Assembly: GCF_018448925.1 (NCBI RefSeq)
Contig: NZ_RCWE01000006.1
Coordinates: 1-64,000 of the forward strand
Reading direction: 5' to 3'
Source of the DNA: Photorhabdus akhurstii
GTDB lineage: Bacteria; Pseudomonadota; Gammaproteobacteria; Enterobacterales; Enterobacteriaceae
DNA: 64,000 bases
The notes under the pieces were generated by a model that saw nothing but the letters and a program-made list of their open reading frames with translations, had not been told where the DNA came from and searched no databases. The first letter of the stretch is position 1. Every line of letters begins with the position of its first letter. Both the position numbers and the translations under genes were made by a program. Of the stretch, positions 43,480 through 54,936 are shown piece after piece.

Positions 43480-43989
43480 ATGAAATATGATACTTCCGAG
43501 CTTTGTGACATCTATCAAGAAGAAGTAAATGTGGTAGAACCTATGTTCTCCAATTTTGGCGGGCGTACTTCATTTGGTGGTCAAATCATCACGGTTAAAT
43601 GCTTTGAAGACAACGGGTTACTTTACGACCTGCTTGAAGAGAACGGTCATGGACGCATTTTACTGGTAGATGGTGGGGGTTCTGTACGCCAAGCATTAAT
43701 TGACGCTGAGCTGGCACAACTCGCTGTGCAAAATGGATGGGAAGGCATTGTTGTTTACGGTGCTGTACGTCAGGTTGACCAGCTAGCAGAGTTCGACCTC
43801 GGTATTCAAGCTATAGCCGCTATTCCTGCTGGCTGTCGTGATGAAGGAACCGGCGCAAGCGATATCCGGGTGAATTTCGGTGGTGTCACCTTCTTCTCTG
43901 GCGATTATTTGTATGCCGACAACACCGGTATCATTTTGTCCGAAGAGCCACTGGGACTTGATGAGAGTGAAGAAGATGAGATCATCTGA
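43480..43989 (+). CDS. rraA: RNase E inhibitor RraA
   Basis: Binds RNase E and modulates mRNA decay; it has a methyltransferase-like fold without methyltransferase activity. It is 169 residues (E. coli 161), with [18 protein letters not shown] at the N-terminus, [13 protein letters not shown] and the [17 protein letters not shown] segment. The longer C-terminus is acidic (DESEEDEII). It sits after menA, as in E. coli. Confidence 0.95.
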   Translation: MKYDTSELCDIYQEEVNVVEPMFSNFGGRTSFGGQIITVKCFEDNGLLYDLLEENGHGRILLVDGGGSVRQALIDAELAQLAVQNGWEGIVVYGAVRQVDQLAEFDLGIQAIAAIPAGCRDEGTGASDIRVNFGGVTFFSGDYLYADNTGIILSEEPLGLDESEEDEII

Positions 43990-44010
43990 TGGCAACGTAT
44001 AATAGAATTA

Positions 44011-44038
44011 AGGGCGATTTTTTAGATCGCCCTTTTTA
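44011..44038 (+). terminator. terminator between rraA and zapB
   Basis: AGGGCGAT (44011-44018) / ATCGCCCT (44026-44033), then TTTTATTT. It may also serve zapB from the other side. Confidence 0.85.
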
Positions 44039-44056
44039 TTTGTTGGAAATTTGTAA

Positions 44057-44299
44057 TTACTGAACATCTTCCATTTTGCCCAACAAGGCACGCAAACGTT
44101 CTTGCCATACTTGTTGCTCTTGCTTTAATTGCTCATTCTCATGAGTCAGAGACTCACGGCTGCTGGTGGCATTCTGAATTTCCTGAGACAAAGATCGATT
44201 TTTTTCTTTTAATTCTTCAATTTCCATTTGTAGCAGGGTAATAGTATCAATCGCCTGCTGAACCTTGGCTTCCAGCTTTTCAAAAACTTCAAATGACAT
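44057..44299 (-). CDS. zapB: cell division coiled-coil protein ZapB
   Basis: 80-residue, almost entirely coiled-coil protein that stabilises the Z-ring together with ZapA and MatP. The start ATG 44299 gives [15 protein letters not shown], matching E. coli ZapB. Heptads continue through [18 protein letters not shown]. The frame extends to 44392 without similarity. It is convergent with rraA and divergent from glpF. Confidence 0.93.
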   Translation of the reverse strand: MSFEVFEKLEAKVQQAIDTITLLQMEIEELKEKNRSLSQEIQNATSSRESLTHENEQLKQEQQVWQERLRALLGKMEDVQ

Positions 44300-44602
44300 T
44301 CTCGGTTCCCCCTTATAAGCAATTGTCTGATTGTATGTAGCCAACGCGCCCCTGTCTAGCAACATCCCCAACACATGAAAAATAACTACCAAATAAAAAC
44401 TCCAAAGTGTCTCACACTTTAGTTTTTAGCAAAATAGCGGATAAATGCGGATTCGCTCATTTTGTTGACACAACACACACATTTCAATTTCGCTATTTCT
44501 CGTTTCCGCGCATTAACGATAAATTTACACTTTCCTCCTTTCAATGCTGGAAGGCGACAATAATAACTACCCCTCTAAAATCTTCTTCGTAGGATAGAAC
44601 AT
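44300..44602. other. zapB-glpF intergenic region
   Basis: 303 bp containing the glpFK promoter. TTTCGCTATTTCTCGTTT (near 44490) and ATTAACGATAAAT (near 44513) resemble degenerate GlpR half-operators. This is a weak impression only. No gene seen. Confidence 0.35.
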
Positions 44603-45433
44603 ATGAGCCAAACCACTAGCACGACATTAACCGGACAATGTATCGCTGAGCTTCTTGGTACCGCACTATTGGTTTTCCTTGGCGTAGGCTGTGTTGCCGC
44701 TGCACGTATTGCCGGCGCACAATTAGGTTTATGGGAAATCAGTATTATTTGGGGCATGAGCGTTGCGTTGGCTGTTTATCTTACCGCAGGTGTTTCCGGT
44801 GCTCACCTTAACCCAGCGGTGACAATTGCCTTATGGTTGTTTGCCCGTTTTGATGGCAAAAAAGTTATCCCTTTTATTATTGCCCAGATGATTGGTGGCT
44901 TTATCGCTGCCGCTCTCATTTATATGATGTACTACAGCGTATTCCTTGATTACGAACAAGTACATAATATCGTTCGCGGCACTCCTGAAAGCTTGTTTAC
45001 AGCGGGCGTATTCTCTACTTATCCAATGGCGTCACTGTCTATTTCTCAGGCTTTTATGATAGAGATTATCATTGCCGCTATTCTGGTCTGTTTAATTCTG
45101 TCACTCACTGACGATGGTAACGGTATTCCTCGCGGTCCTATGGCTCCGTTACTGATTGGTATTGTAGTTGCCGTTATCGGTGGCGCATTCGGTCCATTAA
45201 CTGGTTTCGCGCTGAATCCGGCCCGTGACTTTGGTCCCAAACTAATTGCTTATCTAGCGGGTTGGGGAGATATTGCCCTGACAGGTGGACGTGAAATCCC
45301 TTACTGTCTGGTTACTCTGACCGCACCCATTATCGGCGGTATTGTGGGAGCATTTGGCTACCGCAAACTTATTGGTCGCCATTTACCATCTGATGTTCAT
45401 AAAACTGAAGATCAGAAGAAAAAGAGAGCCTAG
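44603..45433 (+). CDS. glpF: glycerol facilitator GlpF
   Basis: Aquaglyceroporin of the inner membrane, 276 residues with six helices and two half-helices. Both NPA boxes are visible: GAHLNPAVT (~residue 68) and GFALNPARDFGP (~residue 205), the latter with the arginine of the selectivity filter. glpK follows 30 bp later in the same operon. Confidence 0.96.
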   Translation: MSQTTSTTLTGQCIAELLGTALLVFLGVGCVAAARIAGAQLGLWEISIIWGMSVALAVYLTAGVSGAHLNPAVTIALWLFARFDGKKVIPFIIAQMIGGFIAAALIYMMYYSVFLDYEQVHNIVRGTPESLFTAGVFSTYPMASLSISQAFMIEIIIAAILVCLILSLTDDGNGIPRGPMAPLLIGIVVAVIGGAFGPLTGFALNPARDFGPKLIAYLAGWGDIALTGGREIPYCLVTLTAPIIGGIVGAFGYRKLIGRHLPSDVHKTEDQKKKRA

Positions 45434-46987
<1,554 letters not shown>

Positions 46988-47006
46988 GATTTTCTGAATA
47001 AAATGT

Positions 47007-47040
47007 GAAAGGGGGGAATGAATGCCCCCTTTCTTTAATT
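47007..47040. terminator. bidirectional terminator between glpK and emrD
   Basis: GAAAGGGGG (47007-47015) / CCCCCTTTC (47025-47033), with T-rich sequence on the right. It serves glpK and probably emrD. Confidence 0.8.
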
Positions 47041-47046
47041 GTTTGA

Positions 47047-48231
47047 TTAAACGACATGCCCGTGATGCTGCATCCTATGCGCTAATGGTAACCAACAAAG
47101 CAGGATCAAAACTGACGTAAAAAACATCAGCATACCCACGCTGAATTGATTATTTTGCGGCAGCATTGCAGATAACCAAGTTGCCAAGCCAGAGCCAACA
47201 TTCTGCAAACCGCCGACTAGCGCCCCTGCTGCACCTGCCAGATAAGGAAATGGTTCCATTGCCCCGGTTGTTGCCAGAGGAAACAACATTCCTGCACCAA
47301 AGAAAAAGAGCGCGGCAGGCACCAATAGCGTCCAAATATTCATTACACCTAACCATCCTGGCAACCACATCAATGCACCGGCCAATAAACAGCAAACCAC
47401 CGAATGCCACATCAAATTATAAAAAGTTCTTCCTTCTCGCCCGGCATACCACGCGCCAAAGAAAGCCGCTGGAATAGGCAAAATAAACAAAATACTGACG
47501 GTAATACTGTTCAACCCAAGCACTCCTCCCATCAGCACCCCACTACAAGCCTCAAAGACCGCAATCCCTGACAGACCACCAATTAACATCACCAAATAAG
47601 CAGTAAACCAGCTATTCGATAACAGTTGATGGAAAGAGGTGAGCATTTTTCGTTTTTCGGTTTGCTGTGGCCGGGTTTCCGGCAACTTACAAAACACGTA
47701 ATAAACGACACCAATACACAAAAGCAATAAAAACAGATAACAGGAACGCCAACCAAAGAAATGCGCGACCACACCGCCAATCATCGGCGCAAGTAACGGG
47801 CTAACTAAAATTCCCATATTCAACAAACTATTAGCATAACGCAGCGCAGTGCCAGTATATAAATCCCTTGGCATCGTTCTGGCCATCACACCTGCAACTC
47901 CTGTTCCCAACCCCTGCAAAGCACTGGCAACAACCAACACATCCAAATTAGGAGAAAATAAAGCACAGACAGTCGCAAACAGGAAAATGATCATACCGGC
48001 CAGAATAACCGGGCGCCGGCCAATCTGGTCTGAAAGAGGGCCGTAAAAAAGCTGCGAAAGCCCATAAGAAAACAGATATGCGGCCATCACACGTTGTACA
48101 GAACCCGTCGACACATTAAAGTCTTTAGCAATATCTGCAATAACAGGCACATAGATTGTCTGTGTCATCTGCCCTACAGCAGCCAGTGCAATCAATGTCA
48201 GCAATAAATGAAAGTTTTCTAATTTTCTCAT
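47047..48231 (-). CDS. emrD: multidrug efflux MFS transporter EmrD
   Basis: 12-helix major facilitator of the Bcr/EmrD drug:H+ antiporter group, 394 residues, the same as E. coli EmrD. Motif A is GPLSDQIGRRPVI between helices 2 and 3. The segment VGGLQNVGSGLATWLSAMLPQ is also shared. The ATG at 48231 (MRKLENFHLLLTLI) aligns with the family; the frame opens at 48255. It lies between glpK and fpr, where E. coli carries glpX. Confidence 0.92.
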   Translation of the reverse strand: MRKLENFHLLLTLIALAAVGQMTQTIYVPVIADIAKDFNVSTGSVQRVMAAYLFSYGLSQLFYGPLSDQIGRRPVILAGMIIFLFATVCALFSPNLDVLVVASALQGLGTGVAGVMARTMPRDLYTGTALRYANSLLNMGILVSPLLAPMIGGVVAHFFGWRSCYLFLLLLCIGVVYYVFCKLPETRPQQTEKRKMLTSFHQLLSNSWFTAYLVMLIGGLSGIAVFEACSGVLMGGVLGLNSITVSILFILPIPAAFFGAWYAGREGRTFYNLMWHSVVCCLLAGALMWLPGWLGVMNIWTLLVPAALFFFGAGMLFPLATTGAMEPFPYLAGAAGALVGGLQNVGSGLATWLSAMLPQNNQFSVGMLMFFTSVLILLCWLPLAHRMQHHGHVV

Positions 48232-48565
48232 CGCATTCACAATAAGTTTATACAATTCATAAAGTCACAAGAAACCCCAGGCTATGTAAAAAATGGCCTG
48301 TATTCTCTTACTCCACTAATGTGACTAACTTAACAAATTTAAAATATTTTGCGAGATAGTGCACAATTTTATTTGTAGAAAAAATAACAGTTAATTACGC
48401 CATATCTGGCAACAAATATGTACATATAAAACTAAGTATTAATAAAATAATGGTTAATTTTTCTATAACACAGAATCGATAATGGTATTTATCTCTATAG
48501 GACTAAAATAGCGACGTAAAAACAAACGGTTCGGAGATTTCTTTCGGGATAGGAGATAAGTTCCA
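48232..48565. other. emrD-fpr divergent promoter region
   Basis: 334 bp, AT-rich. ATAGCGACGTAAAAACAAA (48509-48527) is loosely like a SoxS/MarA box next to fpr, but mismatched. Nothing else seen. Confidence 0.35.
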
Positions 48566-49312
48566 ATGGCAAACTGGGTTACAGGAAAAGTTACACAAGT
48601 TATTCACTGGACGAATACCTTATTTAGCATCAGGATGCATGCACCGGTTGAAGAATTTACCGCGGGCCAGTTTGCAAAACTGGCGATGGAAATAGATGAT
48701 GAACGGGTACAACGGGCCTACTCTTACGTTAACGCTCCGACAGATAATAATCTTGAATTCTATTTAGTGACAGTTCCTGACGGCAAACTTAGTCCACGAT
48801 TAGCAGCACTGCAACCCGGTGATGATCTACTAGTGACAGAACAAGCCGCAGGTTTCTTTATTCTTGATGAAATACCTGATTGCAAAACATTATGGATGCT
48901 CTCAACGGGAACAGCCATTGGCCCTTATCTGTCAATTCTTCAACAAGGGGACTACCTGGAAAGATTTGAGAGCATCGTATTGGTGCATGCAGTCAGGCTC
49001 ACACAGGATTTAAGCTATCTGCCCTTAATGCAACAACTAGTTGAGCGTTTCAATGGCAAATTACGCATTCAAACTATCGTCAGCCGTGAACAAAACCCCG
49101 GCTCACTGACCGGCCGTATCCCGGCACTGATTGAGAACGGCGAACTTGAGGCCGCTGTCGGGCTTACGATGAACAATGACAACAGCCATATTATGCTATG
49201 CGGTAATCCTCAAATGGTGAAAGATACCCAACAACTGCTAAAAGAGCAGCGTGGAATGACAAAACACTTACGCCGCAAACCGGGGCATATTACTAGTGAG
49301 CAATATTGGTAA
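48566..49312 (+). CDS. fpr: ferredoxin/flavodoxin-NADP+ reductase Fpr
   Basis: FAD enzyme reducing flavodoxin and ferredoxin with NADPH; SoxRS-regulated in E. coli. The 248 residues equal E. coli in length. It shows the FAD motif RAYSYVN (~50), the NADPH motif STGTAIGPYLSIL (~115) and the C-terminal aromatic end EQYW, typical of this subclass. It is convergent with the yiiR-like gene, with 2 bp between stops. Confidence 0.96.
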   Translation: MANWVTGKVTQVIHWTNTLFSIRMHAPVEEFTAGQFAKLAMEIDDERVQRAYSYVNAPTDNNLEFYLVTVPDGKLSPRLAALQPGDDLLVTEQAAGFFILDEIPDCKTLWMLSTGTAIGPYLSILQQGDYLERFESIVLVHAVRLTQDLSYLPLMQQLVERFNGKLRIQTIVSREQNPGSLTGRIPALIENGELEAAVGLTMNNDNSHIMLCGNPQMVKDTQQLLKEQRGMTKHLRRKPGHITSEQYW

Positions 49313-49314
49313 TT

Positions 49315-49749
49315 TCAGTCATCTTTGGCAGAAATAAAATCCACTTTCTCTGTTGCTTCACCAAACCGATTTGGTCCATCAGTGCCACGGAATACACCGC
49401 AATCAAGCACCATCATTACAATGATCAATGTGGGGATAAAACGGCCAATCCCCCATTGCCAGAACGGTGCCATACCACCCCAGTCAACAGCAATCAACAC
49501 CCCCGCCAGTAATAAAAGCAGCGACCACCCTCCCTGCTTATTTCGGTCATGCAGGCGCTTAACCATCATTGCCGTTGCGGGATACATCACCAAGACAAGG
49601 GCAAAAACAGCATAGTGCATAGTTAAAGAATTCATTCCCTGAATAGTCAGGATAACAAACATCAAGGCCAGGCAAACACCAATGCCAATCCAGAATTCAC
49701 GCCGCCCAATACGTCCTTTGAATGAAAAACCCCATTGTTGTAATGTCAT
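49315..49749 (-). CDS. yiiR: DUF805 inner-membrane protein, YiiR-like
   Basis: 144 residues. It begins with the DUF805 signature FSFKGRIGRREFW, followed by about four membrane helices and the KRLHDRNKQGGW motif. Length and place between fpr and yiiQ match E. coli yiiR. Its function is unknown. The C-terminal tail is hydrophilic. Confidence 0.85.
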   Translation of the reverse strand: MTLQQWGFSFKGRIGRREFWIGIGVCLALMFVILTIQGMNSLTMHYAVFALVLVMYPATAMMVKRLHDRNKQGGWSLLLLLAGVLIAVDWGGMAPFWQWGIGRFIPTLIIVMMVLDCGVFRGTDGPNRFGEATEKVDFISAKDD

Positions 49750-49810
49750 CTATTCTTTTCCAATCGTGTATTCTGTTTCTCAGCGCAGTTTAACCTAAGC
49801 GAGCGGCAAC

Positions 49811-50419
49811 ATGAAAACGGACGTTAATAAATTTCTAGCCATAATATTCGCGGCAAGCATCATCGGTTTGCCGTTGGTAGCCAATGCTGATGAATCCACA
49901 ACCACTGGACCCACAGTGCAAGCAACCTATCTTCTACCAAATGCTCCCTCTTTTGATGAAACCATCCCGCGATTTCGCGAAAAATATAATCGCCGCAATC
50001 CAACATTGCCACTACACGAGTATCGGGTAATCATAAGTAAAAACATTTACCTGCCACTGACACGAGCTGCCAGCAGAATCAATGAAAAACTTTATTCTTC
50101 CGCCGTACTTGAGCGGGGAAGTGAAAAAATCAAAAGCCTGCAACTGACATTATTACCATCAGAAAACGAAACAGAAACACAGAAAAACCATATTCTGGCA
50201 GAACAATACATGATAGCTCTGATGCGCCACTTTAACCCGACTATTTCACAGGAACAGAGCAAAGAGAACATTAATAACTTGCTCAGAAACAGCAAAAAAT
50301 CGCCATTTTACAGCCACAACATCGGCGCCATTCGCTATATTGTGGTAAATAGTAGCGAAAAAACGCTTACTTTCGCCATTGAACCGATTAAGCTATGGTT
50401 ATCTGAACCCGATAACTAA
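49811..50419 (+). CDS. yiiQ: exported protein YiiQ (DUF1454)
   Basis: 202 residues with a cleavable signal peptide (hydrophobic residues ~9-23, ending VANA). The mature part resembles E. coli YiiQ (TRAASRINEKLYSSAVLERG, FAIEPIKLWLSE). It is predicted periplasmic and its role is unknown. It sits just upstream of tpiA, as in E. coli. Confidence 0.88.
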   Translation: MKTDVNKFLAIIFAASIIGLPLVANADESTTTGPTVQATYLLPNAPSFDETIPRFREKYNRRNPTLPLHEYRVIISKNIYLPLTRAASRINEKLYSSAVLERGSEKIKSLQLTLLPSENETETQKNHILAEQYMIALMRHFNPTISQEQSKENINNLLRNSKKSPFYSHNIGAIRYIVVNSSEKTLTFAIEPIKLWLSEPDN

Positions 50420-50540
50420 TCAAATTTAGGAATAAAAAAAGCTATTGTTTGTAATGATCACTATACTGTGGAGCATTGATCTACCGAATTGATCCTAAAT
50501 TCAGCTCACTACTTAAACTTCTCTGGTTGGAGGAAAAAAC

Positions 50541-51308
50541 ATGCGACATCCATTGGTGATGGGTAACTGGAAATTGAATGGCAGTACCCATATGGTAAAC
50601 GAACTTATCACTGACCTGCGTAAAGAATTAAGCAGTATTACCGGCTGTGACGTCGCTATCGCGCCACCAGCACTTTATCTCTCTCAGGCTAAACAAGCGC
50701 TGGCTGGCAGTCGTATTGCTCTGGGCGCACAGGATGTTGACGTTAACCTATCTGGTGCATTTACAGGTGAAACTTCCGCCACAATGTTGAAAGACATTGG
50801 CGCAGAATACATTATCATCGGCCACTCTGAACGCCGTACTTACCACCAAGAAAGTGACGAATTCATCGCGAAAAAATTCGCCATTCTTAAACAACAAGGT
50901 CTAATCCCTGTTTTGTGCATCGGCGAAACTGAACAGGAAAATGAAGCCGGACAGACTGAAACCGTATGCGCAAGGCAAATTGATGCAGTTCTGAACACAT
51001 TGGGCGCAGAAGCATTCCAAGGCGCGGTCATTGCTTACGAACCTGTTTGGGCAATTGGTACAGGCAAATCAGCAACACCGGCACAAGCTCAGGCTGTGCA
51101 CAAATTCATTCGTGATCATATTGCGAAAAGAGACGAAGTAATCGCACAACAGCTCATTATCCAGTACGGTGGCTCTGTGAACGCGGATAATGCCGCTGAA
51201 CTATTCGCTCAGCCAGACATTGACGGCGCATTAGTTGGCGGTGCCTCTCTAAAAGCTGATGCTTTCGCTATTATTGTAAAAGCCGCTGCTGCTGCGAAAA
51301 AAGCTTAA
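50541..51308 (+). CDS. tpiA: triosephosphate isomerase TpiA
   Basis: Glycolytic interconversion of DHAP and glyceraldehyde-3-phosphate. It is 255 residues (E. coli 255). Catalytic Lys is in MGNWKLNGS (residue 11), His in IIIGHSERR (~95) and Glu in [11 protein letters not shown] (~167). The phosphate-binding GGSVNADNA and GALVGGASL are present. It follows GGTTGGAGGAAAAAAC, a good ribosome site. Confidence 0.97.
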   Translation: MRHPLVMGNWKLNGSTHMVNELITDLRKELSSITGCDVAIAPPALYLSQAKQALAGSRIALGAQDVDVNLSGAFTGETSATMLKDIGAEYIIIGHSERRTYHQESDEFIAKKFAILKQQGLIPVLCIGETEQENEAGQTETVCARQIDAVLNTLGAEAFQGAVIAYEPVWAIGTGKSATPAQAQAVHKFIRDHIAKRDEVIAQQLIIQYGGSVNADNAAELFAQPDIDGALVGGASLKADAFAIIVKAAAAAKKA

Positions 51309-51330
51309 TTCATATTTCAACGATAATTGA

Positions 51331-51350
51331 CCGCCGTATGCCTACGGCGG
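51331..51350. terminator. bidirectional terminator between tpiA and sbp
   Basis: CCGCCGTA (51331-51338) / TACGGCGG (51343-51350), followed on the plus strand by CTATTCATTTT. It sits between convergent genes. Confidence 0.75.
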
Positions 51351-51360
51351 CTATTCATTT

Positions 51361-52356
51361 TCAGCGCTGAATAATCTCATCAAACACACCGCCCGTCGCA
51401 AAATGCACTTTTTGCGCTTTTCCCCAACCACCGAATACTTTATCGACAGTAAATAATTCCAACTCAGGAAAAGAAGAGCGATACTTATCGGCAACTGTTT
51501 TATCACGTGGCCGATAATAGTTTTTAGCCACTATCTCCTGTCCAACGGGAGAGTAAAGGTATTGCAGATATTCTGTTGCTAGCTCACGGCTATGACGTTT
51601 ATCAACGACCTTATCAACAACAGAAACCGTCGGCTCAGCCAGAATTGAAAGGCTAGGCGTCACAATTTCGAATTTATCTTTATCAAGCGCATTAATCGCC
51701 AATAATGCCTCATTCTCCCAGGCAATTAATACATCACCGATTCCACGCTCAACAAAAGTACTAGTCGCTCCTCTTGCGCCAGAATCGAGCACTTCAACAT
51801 GCTGGTAAAGGGTTTTAACAAACGCTTTCGCTTTGTCCTGATCCTGATTGTTATGAATCAACCCATAACCCCATGCGGCCAAATAATTCCAGCGTGCGCC
51901 ACCTGATGTTTTTGGATTAGGCGTTACAACAGATACACCTGGACGAACCAGATCTGACCAATCTTTAATCTGTTTTGGATTACCTTTCCGCACTAAAAAA
52001 ACAATGGTTGAAGTATAAGGGGCTGAATTCTCTGGCAAGCGCTGAATCCATGCTTTCGCTATCCGGCCACGTTCCGCAATGGCATCCACATCATAGGCCA
52101 AAGCCAATGTCACCACATCCGCCTCAAGGCCATTAATAACAGAAGTTGCCTGTTTACCCGAGCCACCATGAGATTGCCGGATTATCACTTTATCCCCTGT
52201 CTTCTGCTGCCAATAATCACTAAAAGCCTGATTATATTGCTGATATAACTCACGGGTTGGATCATAGGACACATTAAGAAGTTGAAGATCTTTTGCCCAT
52301 ACACTGCTACTGGTAACCAACAGTAACGCCAATGCTATATGCCATCTGACTCTCAC
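51361..52356 (-). CDS. sbp: periplasmic sulfate-binding protein Sbp
   Basis: Substrate-binding component of the sulfate/thiosulfate ABC importer. It is 331 residues from GTG 52356, with a signal peptide (hydrophobic stretch, cleavage after VWA) and mature start [17 protein letters not shown], as in E. coli Sbp. Conserved [16 protein letters not shown] and [13 protein letters not shown]. The GTG is 6 nt after GGGAGAG; the longer frame to 52398 would spoil the signal peptide. E. coli cdh, normally between sbp and tpiA, is absent. Confidence 0.94.
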   Translation of the reverse strand: MRVRWHIALALLLVTSSSVWAKDLQLLNVSYDPTRELYQQYNQAFSDYWQQKTGDKVIIRQSHGGSGKQATSVINGLEADVVTLALAYDVDAIAERGRIAKAWIQRLPENSAPYTSTIVFLVRKGNPKQIKDWSDLVRPGVSVVTPNPKTSGGARWNYLAAWGYGLIHNNQDQDKAKAFVKTLYQHVEVLDSGARGATSTFVERGIGDVLIAWENEALLAINALDKDKFEIVTPSLSILAEPTVSVVDKVVDKRHSRELATEYLQYLYSPVGQEIVAKNYYRPRDKTVADKYRSSFPELELFTVDKVFGGWGKAQKVHFATGGVFDEIIQR

Positions 52357-52478
52357 TTGAATCTCTCCCACACTGTTTTTGGCTGTTATGAAATCCAAGG
52401 CTGACAGAAAGCGTTATCACTCAGAAATAATTAAAAGCATTTATTTATATGCCATAGGAATATCTAAAGACAAATTAC

Positions 52479-52496
52479 AGCCTCCAACGAGGCTGC
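52479..52496 (-). terminator. terminator of pfkA
   Basis: CAGCCTC / GAGGCTG around CAAC. On the minus strand AATTTGTC follows. Confidence 0.7.
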
Positions 52497-52527
52497 AACA
52501 GATTTAGATTTGCCGGTATTGACGTGA

Positions 52528-53499
52528 TCAATATAGCTTTTTCGCGGTTTCCAACCAATCCTGTTTAAACACGCGTTTCATATTCTGCACTGCATCAATG
52601 ATGTCATGATGAACAAGTTTCTCGTTCTGAATACCAACACAACGGCCACCATAACCTTCCAACAATAATTGGATGGAATACGCCCCCATACGGGAAGCCA
52701 GAATACGATCATAAGCAACCGGGGAACCACCACGCTGAACATGGCCTAAGACTGTGGCACGGGTTTCATGATGCGTCTCTTTTTCGATGTGTCTCGCCAG
52801 TTCATAGACATCACAAACATGTTCGGTAATTGCAACAATGGCATGGCGTTTGCCTTTATCGATACCCGCTTTAATTTCAGCTACAAGCTCATCACAACTA
52901 AATGAGACTTCCGGCAGAACAATAAACTCACAACCTCCCGCAATGGCGGCTGACAAAGTGAGATCACCGCAATAGCGCCCCATCACTTCAACAATGGAAA
53001 TACGTTTGTGGGAAGTTGAAGTGTCACGCAGACGGTCAATAGCTTCAACCACCGTTTCCAGCGCAGTGAAATAGCCGATGGTATAGTCCGTACCCGCCAC
53101 ATCATTATCAATCGTGCCCGGCAAACCAATACAGGGGAAACCCGCTTCTGTCAGTTTCTTCGCCCCAAGATAAGAACCATCACCACCAATGACGACCAAT
53201 GCATCAAGACCATTTCTTCTCATATTCTCAATAGCGATGGCCCGCACCTTCTCATCTCTAAACTCAGGGAAACGAGCGGAGCCTAAGAAAGTCCCACCGC
53301 GGTTAATCATGTCGGATACGCTGAAACGGTCGAGTTTCTTCATGCGGTTTTCATACAAGCCAAGATAACCATCATAAACACCGAAAACCTCTAACCCTTC
53401 GGTTAACCCTGCACGAACCACACCACGAATAGCTGCATTCATACCTGGCGCATCACCGCCACTCGTTAAGACACCGATTCTTTTGATCCCATTGCTCAT
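52528..53499 (-). CDS. pfkA: 6-phosphofructokinase I PfkA
   Basis: ATP-dependent allosteric phosphofructokinase. It is 323 residues from ATG 53499 ([19 protein letters not shown]). It shows the ATP site [13 protein letters not shown] and GGDGSY, catalytic Asp in PGTIDND (~130), and the substrate segment VEVMGRYCG. The ribosome site AGAGG precedes the ATG; the frame to 53562 is not conserved. Confidence 0.97.
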   Translation of the reverse strand: MSNGIKRIGVLTSGGDAPGMNAAIRGVVRAGLTEGLEVFGVYDGYLGLYENRMKKLDRFSVSDMINRGGTFLGSARFPEFRDEKVRAIAIENMRRNGLDALVVIGGDGSYLGAKKLTEAGFPCIGLPGTIDNDVAGTDYTIGYFTALETVVEAIDRLRDTSTSHKRISIVEVMGRYCGDLTLSAAIAGGCEFIVLPEVSFSCDELVAEIKAGIDKGKRHAIVAITEHVCDVYELARHIEKETHHETRATVLGHVQRGGSPVAYDRILASRMGAYSIQLLLEGYGGRCVGIQNEKLVHHDIIDAVQNMKRVFKQDWLETAKKLY

Positions 53500-53595
53500 G
53501 ATGACCTCTGACTTGTAGATGTAATAATTGCAAACCCACTGGCGGACTCTGTATGCGATCACTTTGCCTGAGAAATCTGCCTTTTTAACCTGTTA

Positions 53596-53898
53596 TCACT
53601 TTAATCTATTACCACCTGGCGTACTGAAACAATTAAGCTGAATTGATTCAACTTTCATATAATACGGTAAAAAAACCAAGTCTGTATTAACATAAGTCTC
53701 TTTTTTGAGATCAAATTGGCTAAAAAGCCATTTAATTATGCTGCTATAGCTCTTAAGATCATCAATCAACCTCCGAGAAATCCTATCCTTAATATTCCCG
53801 TTCACACTGGACAAGGGCTTACAACGTTTTTTGCTAACAAATTCGGCATCTTTTAAACGTTCATCCGCAATTTTGTTCAGTGCTGCATCCTCAGCCAA
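53596..53898 (-). CDS. doubtful hypothetical ORF / possible decayed gene
   Basis: A 100-codon frame starting at TTG, between the cdsA-like gene and pfkA. The product is hydrophilic with no motif I recognise. Just upstream, two other frames carry short coding-like runs (from about 53977) that end in stops, which suggests a frameshifted remnant rather than an intact gene. In E. coli this position belongs to fieF, but I see no similarity to it. Confidence 0.25.
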   Translation of the reverse strand: MAEDAALNKIADERLKDAEFVSKKRCKPLSSVNGNIKDRISRRLIDDLKSYSSIIKWLFSQFDLKKETYVNTDLVFLPYYMKVESIQLNCFSTPGGNRLK

Positions 53899-53991
53899 CT
53901 CTCATCAACAACACAGAAACCAGCACTGCGGCAATCCATACCACAGTGCCGATTCAACATAATCTTTATTCATTACGTTGGCGTCTTTCCA

Positions 53992-54936
53992 TCAGGTATA
54001 GAAATAACGCGTTAGGTGGAAAAATACCGGTGCCGCAAAGCATAAAGAGTCGATCCTGTCTAACATCCCTCCATGCCCTTCAATCATTTCACCGAAATCT
54101 TTAATGCCACTATCACGTTTTATCGCTGACATACACAAACCACCAATAAAACCCATCAACGTAATTGCTAACGACATCAAACCTGCCTCCCACGGAGAAA
54201 ATGGCGTTACCCAGTAAAGTGACATTCCTAACAAAACGGAAGCCAAGATTCCCCCAGCAAAACCTTCAACTGTTTTATTCGGGCTCAACTTAGGCACGAT
54301 CGGATGTTTGCCAAACAATTTCCCAAATACGTACTGCAAAACATCCGACATCTGCACCACAATCATTAAAAACAGCAATAATTCGACATTCTCCCCTTCA
54401 TAACCTGGAATATCCAACATCAATAAAGCGGGCGCATGGCTAATACAGAATACAGCAACTAACATTCCCCACTGTATTTTAGCTGTCCGTTCCAGAAAGT
54501 TCGTTGTATCCCCAGCCAATGCAATACGAGCAGGTAAAAACAGGAAAACATAAACAGGAATGAAAATAGAAAACACGCCATACCACTCAATACCAACGGC
54601 AACGTATTGCAATGGCATGAAAATAAAGAAACACCAGAACATCGCCTCATGGTCACTTCGTCGTGTTGGTGTCAAAGTGAAAAATTCCCGTAAAGCAAAA
54701 AATGACATACTCGCAAATAATAACACTGAACCGATTGGCCCAATAATCACCGACAACACACAAATAACACACATCCCCCACCAACCACGGATGCGGGCAT
54801 TCAGATTATCGATTGTCGCATTACTGTTATCCCTTGAATATTTAGAAGAGAGTATTGCACCAACAATACTGGCAATAATTAACGGCACGAACATACCCCC
54901 CAACAACAGGAGTAGTTTATTATTAAGCATAGTCAT
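53992..54936 (-). CDS. CDP-diacylglycerol synthase-like protein (YnbB/CdsA family)
   Basis: 314 residues and about eight membrane helices. It carries the phosphatidate cytidylyltransferase signature almost perfectly: SAIKRDSGIKDFGEMIEGHGG followed by MLDRID (~285-312). It would make CDP-diacylglycerol from phosphatidate and CTP. The start ATG overlaps the acyltransferase stop (ATGA). Third gene of a leftward operon with a CDP-alcohol phosphatidyltransferase and a PlsC-like acyltransferase, similar in content to E. coli ynbAB. It is a second copy beside the expected housekeeping cdsA. Confidence 0.82.
   Translation of the reverse strand: MTMLNNKLLLLLGGMFVPLIIASIVGAILSSKYSRDNSNATIDNLNARIRGWWGMCVICVLSVIIGPIGSVLLFASMSFFALREFFTLTPTRRSDHEAMFWCFFIFMPLQYVAVGIEWYGVFSIFIPVYVFLFLPARIALAGDTTNFLERTAKIQWGMLVAVFCISHAPALLMLDIPGYEGENVELLLFLMIVVQMSDVLQYVFGKLFGKHPIVPKLSPNKTVEGFAGGILASVLLGMSLYWVTPFSPWEAGLMSLAITLMGFIGGLCMSAIKRDSGIKDFGEMIEGHGGMLDRIDSLCFAAPVFFHLTRYFYT

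Noticed and set aside
53899-53991. Remnant of fieF upstream of the doubtful ORF
   Set aside because: Short frames were translated by eye and none resembled FieF membrane segments or its metal-site motifs.
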